Positions 1 to 5,349 of a stretch of 10,811 nucleotides of DNA are shown here, one piece after another. Within the stretch, counting starts at the first letter, position 1. Every line of letters begins with the position of its first letter. The notes beneath the pieces were generated by a model. That model was given only the letters and a program-made list of their open reading frames with translations. It was not told where the DNA came from and did not search any database. This DNA comes from Actinomycetota bacterium. GTDB lineage: Bacteria > Actinomycetota > Thermoleophilia > Solirubrobacterales > Solirubrobacteraceae. Both the position numbers and the translations under genes were made by a program. Location of the stretch: positions 1 to 10,811 of the forward strand of contig SYBY01000347.1 in NCBI GenBank assembly GCA_005788585.1, in the 5' to 3' direction.

Positions 1-219
1 CGGCGCGACAATGTCCGCCGTGCGCTGTCGGCCCTGCCGGCGCGCGAGCGTGAGGTGATCGAGCTACGGTTCGGCCTGTCAGGAGGCCGCCCGCAGACGC
101 TGGAGGAAGTGGGCCGCGCGTTCAATGTGACGCGCGAGCGCATCCGCCAGATCGAGAATCACACGCTGAAAAAGCTCGAGTCGCTGCCGGAAGCGCAGCG
201 GCTTCGGGACGCCTCGTAG
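1..219 (+). CDS. RNA polymerase sigma-70 factor, C-terminal end (region 4), RpoD/SigA-like; partial
   Basis: Open from the first base to TAG at 217-219, giving the last 72 residues of a larger protein whose start lies left of the window. The fragment is sigma region 4: a helix with LPAREREVIELRFGL, then GGRPQTLEEVGRAFNV and the helix-turn-helix recognition segment TRERIRQIE that contacts the -35 element. The run from the LRFGL motif through TLEEVG to RERIRQIE is the signature of primary and group-2 sigma factors; ECF factors lack it. The tail (NHTLKKLESLPEAQRLRDAS) differs from the common AKALRKLRHPSRS ending and is closer to what I remember from deep-branching actinobacteria. Whether this is the housekeeping factor or a group-2 paralogue cannot be decided without regions 1-3. 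It is followed closely by a strong hairpin, so it probably ends its transcription unit. Confidence 0.9.
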   Translation, partial: RRDNVRRALSALPAREREVIELRFGLSGGRPQTLEEVGRAFNVTRERIRQIENHTLKKLESLPEAQRLRDAS

Positions 220-245
220 AGGCGGGTCCCCTGGGGAGGGGAGGT

Positions 246-286
246 TGGATGTGGGACCTGCCGTTCTGAGGCGGGTCCCACATCCA
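246..286 (+). terminator. Strong stem-loop after the sigma factor gene
   Basis: Bases 246-258 pair perfectly with 274-286 (TGGATGTGGGACC with GGTCCCACATCCA). One T-G wobble (259/273) and three more pairs (260-262 with 270-272) follow, closing a 7-base loop (263-269). This is a 17-step stem 27 bases after the stop codon. No T-tract follows, which is common for terminator hairpins in high-GC actinobacteria. A further copy of the right-arm sequence lies just upstream (219-230) and could pair with the left arm instead. Confidence 0.65.
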
Positions 287-396
287 CTGGATGCCGGACG
301 TAGACGTTCGTCCGCCGACGGACCGGTTTCGCAGGGAACACGGTGTCTCGCCCGATACGCAAGGTCGGTAGGGACGACCGAACTGCGAGGGACGCG

Positions 397-1152
397 ATGA
401 CTGTGGGGCGATGGATGCTGGCGCTGTTGGGTGCGCTGGCGATGTGCGTGGCGACGACCGGATCTGCGGCGGCGACGGAGCGGCCCGAGGGGCCGAAGCC
501 CCCGATGCCCCCGTGCCTGTGCGGCCCTGAGGACGGTGCCGAGCAGCCCGCAGAGGAGGACGAGTCCGGCGAGGACGAGTCCGAGGAGACCGAGGTTCGC
601 GAGGCCGTGCCCGGCCGCGTGCCCGCCCGGATCCGCGAGCGGCTGACCTCTGCCCGGCGCGCGCTGCGTGCCGCGGAGCGCGCCGCCGACGCCGGCTCCG
701 ACGCTCAGGCCGCGGCCCACGTCAAGCAGGCCCGCCGCCACCTGTCGAAGGCGCACGAGGCCGCGCTCGAGCGCGCCGACGAGGAGCTGCCCGGGGGCGT
801 CGCCGCTGTGCGCGCCGTGACCGCGGTCCAGCACGGCGGGATCGTGCGCGTGACGGCGCTGGTGGTGGACGCGCAGGACGGTCTCTACGCGGCGTCCGTC
901 GCCGCGCTCGGCATCGCCGCTGAGGAGCGCGACGAGGCCGCACGCCTGCTCGTGGAGACCAACGGCACCGACGACGAGGTCGAAGCCATCGGCGAGGAGG
1001 TCGAGGAGGAGCTCGGCACGCTCGAGGAGCTCATCGACGGCGAGGACCTCGACGAGGACCTCGTCGACGATCTCTCCGGCGTCGCCGAGACGATTTCCGC
1101 GACCGCCGAGGCCCTGGGCTTCGGGCTGCGCGAGGAAGAGGAAGAGGAGTAG
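397..1152 (+). CDS. Exported acidic protein of unknown function
   Basis: I do not recognise this 251-residue protein. The ATG at 397 is chosen because GAGGGA (386-391) sits at Shine-Dalgarno distance and it gives a classic signal peptide: a short n-region, a hydrophobic core at residues 7-21 (MLALLGALAM...) and an AAA|T cleavage site near residue 26. An in-frame GTG at 343 would add 18 polar residues and also has a purine-rich stretch upstream, so it is the alternative start. The mature part begins with a proline-rich segment carrying a CLC motif (C40, C42), then a Glu/Asp-rich linker (about 45-67). Next come Ala/Arg/Glu-rich helices likely to form a coiled coil (about 75-130), a more hydrophobic segment (about 130-175), and an acidic C-terminal half ending in six Glu. 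C17 is not in a good lipobox, so a secreted or periplasm-like location is favoured over a lipoprotein. It appears monocistronic, with hairpins on both sides. Confidence 0.8.
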   Translation: MTVGRWMLALLGALAMCVATTGSAAATERPEGPKPPMPPCLCGPEDGAEQPAEEDESGEDESEETEVREAVPGRVPARIRERLTSARRALRAAERAADAGSDAQAAAHVKQARRHLSKAHEAALERADEELPGGVAAVRAVTAVQHGGIVRVTALVVDAQDGLYAASVAALGIAAEERDEAARLLVETNGTDDEVEAIGEEVEEELGTLEELIDGEDLDEDLVDDLSGVAETISATAEALGFGLREEEEEE

Positions 1153-1172
1153 CACGACGGCGAGCCGTCGTG
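1153..1172 (+). terminator. Stop-codon-abutting hairpin after the acidic exported protein gene
   Basis: CACGACGG (1153-1160) and CCGTCGTG (1165-1172) form a perfect 8-bp stem with a CGAG loop, starting on the base after the TAG stop. No T-tract follows. A second perfect 8-bp stem, GCGAGCCG (1160-1167) with CGGCTCGC (1179-1186), shares bases with the first, so only one can form at a time. Confidence 0.5.
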
Positions 1173-1205
1173 TCCCGGCGGCTCGCACTTCTCCCCGGTC
1201 CGCTG

Positions 1206-1243
1206 TACGATCGCCGCGATGGCGCGCTTGGGGAAGCGCGCCA
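1206..1243 (+). promoter_or_regulatory. Candidate -10 box and 5'-terminal stem-loop ahead of the FAD reductase
   Basis: TACGAT (1206-1211) fits the TA-N3-T -10 pattern and predicts a transcript start near 1218. Immediately after, TGGCGCGCTT (1220-1229) and AAGCGCGCCA (1234-1243) form a perfect 10-bp stem with a GGGG loop. The stem would therefore lie at the very 5' end of a leader of about 58 bases, 17 bases ahead of the Shine-Dalgarno sequence at 1261-1268. It could stabilise the mRNA, act in DNA as a palindromic operator, or attenuate. I could not find a convincing -35 hexamer. Confidence 0.4.
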
Positions 1244-1276
1244 CACGGTTCGTCTGTCCAGAGGGGGAACAGGGCC

Positions 1277-2626
1277 ATGGGCGCCGAGGATCTCGGGCTC
1301 GTCGTCATCGTCGGAGGGGGCATCGCCGCAGTCCGCGCGGCCGAGCGCCTGGCCGAGCGCGGTTTCGCCGGCCGCGTGGAGATCGTCGCCGCCGAGCCCG
1401 GCCCGCCGTACCGCCGGCCTCTGCTGACGAGCGTCGCATCGGGCCGTCTGGAGGCCGCGCAGCTGCAGATCAGCCCGCGCCTGCCGGCCCGCACGCGCTG
1501 GCGCGGCGGCTCCCGGGCGATCGGTCTCGACACCGACCGCCGCCGGGTGTACCTCGAGGACGGACGGGCGCTGCCCTACGACGGTCTGATCATCGCGACG
1601 GGCGCGGTCCCGCGGACGCTGCCGGGCGCGCGCCGCGTCGACGACCGCGTGCACACGCTGCGCACCCTCGCCGATGCGCACCGCCTGGCCGACGGGCTGC
1701 GCGACGCGCGCCGCCTGCTCATCGTCGGCGGCGGCGCCATCGGCTGCGAGGCCGCCGCGGCGCTGCGCAACCGGGGCCTGCCGACGACGCTCGTCGAACT
1801 CGGGACGACCCTGCTCGGCGACGTGGTCGGCCCGCGCATGGGTCAGGCGTTCACCGACTGGCACCGCCGCCACCGCGTCGACGTGCGCTGCGGCGTCGCC
1901 GTCCGGTCCTGGGACCAGCACCGCGGCGGCGTGCGTGCCGAGCTGACCGACGGCGCGGTCGTGGAGGCCGACGTCGCGCTGGTGGCCGTCGGCGCGTGGC
2001 CCGATGTCGGCTGGCTGGCGGGCTCCGGCCTCGACCTCGGCGACGGCGTGCTCTGCGGACCGACCACGCACGCGGTCGGCGCCGAGGACATCGTCGCGGC
2101 AGGTGACTGCGCCCGGTGGCCGAACCTGCGCTTCGACGAGACCCCGCGCCGCGTCGGGCACTCCGCCAACGCCACGGCGATGGGCCGCCACGCCGCCGAC
2201 GCGCTGCTCGACGGCCCGGACGCCACACCGCCCTTCACGCCCATCCCGTGGGGCTTCACGGAACAGTTCGGCGCCTGCACGCAACTCGTCGGCCGCCCCG
2301 GCGCGGGCGTGTCCTTCGTCGACGTCGAGGGCCGCCCGTCGGTCATGCGCGGCGCGGTCGCGGCGTTCGACGGGCGCGGCCGGTTCGTGGGCGGCACCAT
2401 CGCGGGCGCGCGCCCCGCGGCGCGCTGGGTCCACGACGCGGTCGCGGCGTCCTGCCCGGCTCCGCCCGAGCTCCTGCGCCCCGCCTGGGACCCCGAGCCG
2501 CACCTCCAGGTGCGCCCGAGCGCCGCGAAGGTCGACGATCGCGTCCAGGCAGCACGGCGCATCGATCCGATGCCCACCTGGCCGGGGCCGCCGCGCCGGG
2601 CCGCGGACCGTTCTCGCGTTGGCTAA
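1277..2626 (+). CDS. FAD-dependent NAD(P)H reductase, ferredoxin-reductase type
   Basis: A 449-residue two-dinucleotide-fold flavoprotein, expected to pass electrons from NAD(P)H through FAD to a small iron-sulfur protein or other acceptor in the cytoplasm. The FAD fold opens with VVIVGGGIAAVRAAERL (G13-G15), the acidic residue ending strand 2 is E40, and PPYRRPLLTS follows at 43-52. IIATGAVPR (about 107-115) and the NAD(P) fold IVGGGAIGCEAA (149-160) come next, then the second FAD motif AAGDCARW (D277). The C-terminal part (about 310-425) with PWGFTEQFG resembles the dimerisation-like domain of oxygenase-coupled ferredoxin reductases. That family usually has Lys where this protein has Ser52. 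The ATG is supported by AGAGGGGGA at 1260-1268. No ferredoxin, rubredoxin or oxygenase gene is adjacent. A downstream molybdoenzyme is a possible partner, but a tRNA and terminator separate them. Class assignment is firm; partner and physiological role are unknown. Confidence 0.88.
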   Translation: MGAEDLGLVVIVGGGIAAVRAAERLAERGFAGRVEIVAAEPGPPYRRPLLTSVASGRLEAAQLQISPRLPARTRWRGGSRAIGLDTDRRRVYLEDGRALPYDGLIIATGAVPRTLPGARRVDDRVHTLRTLADAHRLADGLRDARRLLIVGGGAIGCEAAAALRNRGLPTTLVELGTTLLGDVVGPRMGQAFTDWHRRHRVDVRCGVAVRSWDQHRGGVRAELTDGAVVEADVALVAVGAWPDVGWLAGSGLDLGDGVLCGPTTHAVGAEDIVAAGDCARWPNLRFDETPRRVGHSANATAMGRHAADALLDGPDATPPFTPIPWGFTEQFGACTQLVGRPGAGVSFVDVEGRPSVMRGAVAAFDGRGRFVGGTIAGARPAARWVHDAVAASCPAPPELLRPAWDPEPHLQVRPSAAKVDDRVQAARRIDPMPTWPGPPRRAADRSRVG

Positions 2627-2661
2627 TCTCTCTGGCCCGCCCGACCAGGTGCGGGCATCCT

Positions 2662-2743
2662 GGGCGGATGTCCGAGTGGTTAAAGGAGACGGGCTGTAAA
2701 CCCGTTGGCTATGCCTACGCAGGTTCGAATCCTGCTCCGCCCA
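2662..2743 (+). tRNA. tRNA-Tyr (anticodon GUA)
   Basis: The cloverleaf folds by eye. The acceptor stem GGGCGGA (2662-2668) pairs with TCCGCCC (2736-2742), with discriminator A2743. The D-arm TCC/GGA encloses GAGTGGTTAAA. The anticodon stem ACGGG/CCCGT encloses CTGTAAA, with anticodon GTA at 2696-2698. A long class-II variable arm contains GGC-TAT-GCC, and the T-arm is GCAGG/CCTGC around TTCGAAT. A long variable arm with GUA is as expected for bacterial tRNA-Tyr. The 3' CCA is not encoded. TAATCT at 2624-2629, overlapping the upstream TAA stop, could be its -10 box, but no good -35 is visible. Confidence 0.96.
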
Positions 2744-2753
2744 TCGATCTGAC

Positions 2754-2775
2754 ATCGGCGCCTTCGGGCGCCGAT
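2754..2775 (+). terminator. UUCG-tetraloop terminator of tRNA-Tyr
   Basis: ATCGGCGCC (2754-2762) and GGCGCCGAT (2767-2775) form a perfect 9-bp stem closed by a C(TTCG)G tetraloop, one of the most stable loops known. It begins 11 bases after the tRNA and is followed by a T/G-rich stretch (CGTCGTTGTGGGG). Placement directly after a tRNA makes a terminator role likely. Confidence 0.75.
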
Positions 2776-2795
2776 CGTCGTTGTGGGGCTCCCGG

Positions 2796-2801
2796 TAGAT
2801 T
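2796..2801 (+). promoter_or_regulatory. Candidate -10 box of a leaderless transcript (small membrane protein)
   Basis: TAGATT lies 8 bases before the GTG at 2810, leaving no room for a useful leader. No Shine-Dalgarno sequence is present. A 17- or 18-bp spacer would put the -35 inside the right arm of the tRNA terminator, where the match is poor. Confidence 0.35.
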
Positions 2802-2809
2802 CCGGTGGT

Positions 2810-3058
2810 GTGAACGGCCTGATCTTCTTCATCGTCGTGGCCGTCGCCCTCGCGCTGGTGGTCATGGACATCGTGGTCAAACGCCGCCGCGGGGCGGCGC
2901 TGCTCTGGAGCACGGCCGCGGGCGTCGTGCTGATCGCCGGCGGCGTGGTGCATGCCGTCGACGAGTCCGGGTTGATCGCCGTGATCGCGCTCGTCGCGGG
3001 CGCGGCGTGTCTGACGCTGTCCGACCGGGCGGCCGACGCCGGGGCCGACACGGCCTGA
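2810..3058 (+). CDS. Small integral membrane protein, three predicted helices
   Basis: An 82-residue protein of unknown function. Three hydrophobic segments are visible: residues 2-23 (NGLIFFIVVAVALALVVMDI...), about 29-50 (AALLWSTAAGVVLIAGGVVH) and about 55-70 (LIAVIALVAGAACLTL). They are separated by a basic loop (KRRRG, about 24-28) and an acidic one (DESG). The positive-inside rule places the KRRR loop in the cytoplasm, with the N-terminus outside. The polar tail is Ala/Asp-rich. The GTG at 2810 is preferred over the in-frame GTG at 2783 because a TAGATT box lies 8 bases upstream and the helix then starts at the N-terminus; the longer form would add nine residues without a ribosome-binding site. 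Hydrophobic pattern and codon position bias make it a believable gene. I cannot assign a family. It ends 43 bases before the molybdoenzyme, which has its own promoter-like box. Confidence 0.72.
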   Translation: MNGLIFFIVVAVALALVVMDIVVKRRRGAALLWSTAAGVVLIAGGVVHAVDESGLIAVIALVAGAACLTLSDRAADAGADTA

Positions 3059-3089
3059 CCGACTTCCACATCCCCGGCATCCCGCGGGG

Positions 3090-3095
3090 TACGGT
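3090..3095 (+). promoter_or_regulatory. Candidate -10 box of a leaderless transcript (molybdopterin oxidoreductase)
   Basis: TACGGT is preceded by CGCGGGG and followed after exactly six bases by the GTG start at 3102. The layout matches the aldo-keto reductase gene (GCGGG-TACCGT-six bases-ATG). No Shine-Dalgarno sequence is visible. The -35 is unclear: TTCCAC at 3064-3069 would need a 20-bp spacer. Confidence 0.5.
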
Positions 3096-3101
3096 TGGGG
3101 C

Positions 3102-5300
3102 GTGACCACCGCGATCCGGACCTGCCCATTGTGCGAGGCCACGTGCGGTCTTGCCATCGAGCTGGAGGGCGACCAGGTCGTCGCGGTCCGCCCCGATCAC
3201 GACGACGTCTTCAGCAAGGGCTTCATCTGCCCGAAGGGCGTCTCGATCAAGGAGCTGCACGAGGACCCCGACCGGGTTCGCACGCCGCTCATCAAGCAGG
3301 CCGACGGGTCATTCGCCGAAGCGACGTGGGACGAGGCGTTCGCCGAGATCGACCGCCGCCTGACCCCGCTGCTGGAGAAACACGGCCGGCAGGCCGCCGC
3401 CGTCTACCTCGGCAACCCGAGCGCGCACAGCCTCTCCGCCGTCCTCTACGGCCGGGTGCTGCTCAAGGCGCTCGGCACGAAGAACGTGTTCAGCGCGAGC
3501 ACGGTCGACCAGATGCCCAAGCAGGTCGCGTCGGCGTACATGTTCGGCACCGAGCTCAGCGTGCCGGTCCCCGATGTCGACCGCACCGATTTCCTCCTCA
3601 TCCTCGGGGCGAACCCGCTGGCCTCGAACGGCAGCCTCATGACGGCGCCGGGCATGCGCCACAAGCTCCAGGCCATCCAGGACCGCGGCGGCCGCGTGGT
3701 GGTCGTCGATCCGCGCCGGTCGCGCACCGCGCAGGTCGCCGACGAGCACCTCTTCATCCGCCCAGGGGCCGACGCGCTGCTGCTCGCCGCGCTCATCAAC
3801 ACGGTGTTCGACGAGGGCCTCGACCAGCTCGGCCACGCAGCGCCCCACGTCAACGGGCTCGACGCCCTGCGCGAGGCCATGGTGCCGTTCACCCCCGAGG
3901 CCGTCGCAGACCCGACGGGCATCGATGCCGACCGCATCCGCACCCTGGCCCGCGAGCTGGCGGGCACGAAGCGCGCTGCCGTCTACGGCCGGATCGGCAC
4001 GACGACCCAGCGCTTCGGCACCGTCGCGAGCTGGCTGGTCGACGCGCTCATGACGGTGACCGGTCACCTCGACACCGAGGGCGGCGGGATGTTCCCGCTC
4101 ACCGCCGCCGCGTCGGCCAACGCCGGCCCGCACAAGCTCGGCAAGCCGGCCAAGGTCGGCCGCTGGACCAGCCGCGTGCGCGGTCTGCCAGAGACGATGG
4201 GGGAGCTGCCCGCCGCGGCGCTCGCGGAGGAGATCGACACGCCCGGCGACGGGCAGGTCCGGGCGCTCTTCACCCTCGCGGGCAACCCCGCGTCGTCGCT
4301 GCCCAACAGCGGCCGGCTCACCGAGGCGCTCGGCCAGCTCGACCTCATGGTCAGCCTCGACATCTACGTCAACGAGACGACCCGCCACGCCGACGTCATC
4401 CTGCCGTCACCCTCGGCGCTGCAGAAGTCGCACTACGACATCGCGCTCTACGCGTTCGCGGTACGCAACGTCGCGAACTACAGCCCGCCGAGCCTGCCCA
4501 AGCCGGAGGGCATGCTCGACGAGTGGGAGACCCTGCTACGCCTGGCGATGATCGCGGCGGGCCAGGGCCCGACCGCCGACACCGCGGGCCTCGACGACTT
4601 CGTCGCCGAGCAGACCATCACCCGCCAGCCCGTCGACCACGACGAGCTGCGCGCGGCGGTCGCGAGACGGCGCGGGCCCGAGCGCCTGCTCGACATCATG
4701 CTGCGCGGCGGCCCGTACGACGGGCTGAGCCTCGACGCCCTCGAGGCCGCGCCGCACGGCATCGACCTCGGTCCGCTGCAGTCCCGCCTCCCGGATGTCC
4801 TGCGGACCCCGAGCGGCAAGATCGAACTCGCGCCCGACGCGCTGCTGGCGGGCGTCCCCGCGCTGGAAGCGGCGCTCGACGAGCAGCGCAACGGCGGGAT
4901 GCTGCTGGTGGGCCGCCGGCACCTGCGGTCGAACAACTCGTGGATGCACAACCTGCCGATGCTCGCCCGGGGGCCTGAGCGGTGCACGCTGCAGGTGCAC
5001 CCCGACGACGCCGAGCGGCTGGAGCTCGCCGACGGCGCCACGGCGCAGATCAGCTCGCGGACGGGGACGGTGACCGCGCCCGTCGAGGTCACGGCGGACA
5101 TCATGCCCGGCGTCGTGTCGCTCCCGCACGGCTGGGGACATGACACCGACGGCGCGCAGCTGCGGGTCGCCGCCGAGCGGCCGGGGACGAACAGCAACGT
5201 GCTCGGTGACGAGGAGCTGCTCGAGCCGATCACCGGCACGGCGGTGCTGAACGGCATCCCGGTGCAGGTGGTGGCGGCGCAGGTGCACGCGACGGCGTAG
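3102..5300 (+). CDS. Molybdopterin-dependent oxidoreductase with N-terminal 4Fe-4S site (DMSO reductase/formate dehydrogenase superfamily)
   Basis: A 732-residue catalytic subunit of the DMSO-reductase superfamily. The N-terminal 4Fe-4S cluster motif is TCPLCEATCGL (C8, C11, C15) with the fourth cysteine in FICPKG (C43). K45 of that motif is the basic residue usually placed between cluster and molybdopterin. The molybdopterin domain spans about 50-480 and includes LGANPLASNG and GGRVVVVDPRRSRTA. The C-terminal dinucleotide-binding beta-barrel runs from about 597 to 725 (LVGRRHLRSNNSWMHNLPML, then VSLPHGWGH). By eye, formate dehydrogenase's Cys/Sec ligand aligns with D136 in STVDQMPK, suggesting an Asp-type metal ligand; this rests on an unaided alignment. 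There is no Tat signal, so it is predicted cytoplasmic. Full length and intact. The GTG start puts the first cysteine at residue 8, as usual. No electron-transfer subunit is adjacent. Substrate is unknown: formate, nitrate, sulfur compounds and others are all possible. Confidence 0.92.
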   Translation: MTTAIRTCPLCEATCGLAIELEGDQVVAVRPDHDDVFSKGFICPKGVSIKELHEDPDRVRTPLIKQADGSFAEATWDEAFAEIDRRLTPLLEKHGRQAAAVYLGNPSAHSLSAVLYGRVLLKALGTKNVFSASTVDQMPKQVASAYMFGTELSVPVPDVDRTDFLLILGANPLASNGSLMTAPGMRHKLQAIQDRGGRVVVVDPRRSRTAQVADEHLFIRPGADALLLAALINTVFDEGLDQLGHAAPHVNGLDALREAMVPFTPEAVADPTGIDADRIRTLARELAGTKRAAVYGRIGTTTQRFGTVASWLVDALMTVTGHLDTEGGGMFPLTAAASANAGPHKLGKPAKVGRWTSRVRGLPETMGELPAAALAEEIDTPGDGQVRALFTLAGNPASSLPNSGRLTEALGQLDLMVSLDIYVNETTRHADVILPSPSALQKSHYDIALYAFAVRNVANYSPPSLPKPEGMLDEWETLLRLAMIAAGQGPTADTAGLDDFVAEQTITRQPVDHDELRAAVARRRGPERLLDIMLRGGPYDGLSLDALEAAPHGIDLGPLQSRLPDVLRTPSGKIELAPDALLAGVPALEAALDEQRNGGMLLVGRRHLRSNNSWMHNLPMLARGPERCTLQVHPDDAERLELADGATAQISSRTGTVTAPVEVTADIMPGVVSLPHGWGHDTDGAQLRVAAERPGTNSNVLGDEELLEPITGTAVLNGIPVQVVAAQVHATA

Positions 5301-5349
5301 GGCTCGATCCCTTCCGGCCGGGGACGCCGTCTGCTGTCCTGACCGCCCG

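Noticed and set aside
309..379. Short inverted repeats (GTCCG-CCGA-CGGAC and GGTCG-N7-CGACC) before the acidic protein gene
   Set aside because: Five-base arms are expected by chance at this GC content; no second copy or clear operator symmetry supports them.
413..448. Lipoprotein lipobox around C17 of the acidic exported protein
   Set aside because: The residue before the cysteine is Met (LAMC), not Gly/Ala/Ser, and a good AAA signal-peptidase site follows at residues 24-26.
79..1533. Minus-strand open frame of about 484 codons across the sigma factor end and the acidic protein gene
   Set aside because: It is antisense to sigma region 4 and to the acidic gene. Its leucine/valine/glycine-rich stretches mirror the acidic codons of the real gene.
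1219..2106. ATG at 1219, seven bases after a TACGAT box, as a leaderless start of a 295-codon frame
   Set aside because: The product is Arg-rich low complexity overlapping the real reductase frame. The ATG lies inside a perfect hairpin, and the reductase start at 1277 has a strong ribosome-binding site. The box is kept as a promoter for 1277.
2662..2743. tRNA-Tyr as an integration (attachment) site
   Set aside because: I see no second copy of the tRNA 3' end in the window and no integrase or phage gene; both flanks look like ordinary chromosome.
1031..3157. Long minus-strand open frame (about 708 codons) opposite the FAD reductase and tRNA
   Set aside because: It runs through a certain tRNA gene and is antisense to a clear flavoprotein. 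Composition is Arg/Ala/Gly-rich low complexity with no domain, as expected for a shadow frame in very GC-rich DNA.
3095..4978. Plus-strand open frame of about 627 codons overlapping the molybdoenzyme in another frame
   Set aside because: Arg/Pro/Gly-rich with no motif, while the 3102-5300 frame carries complete cluster and cofactor motifs.
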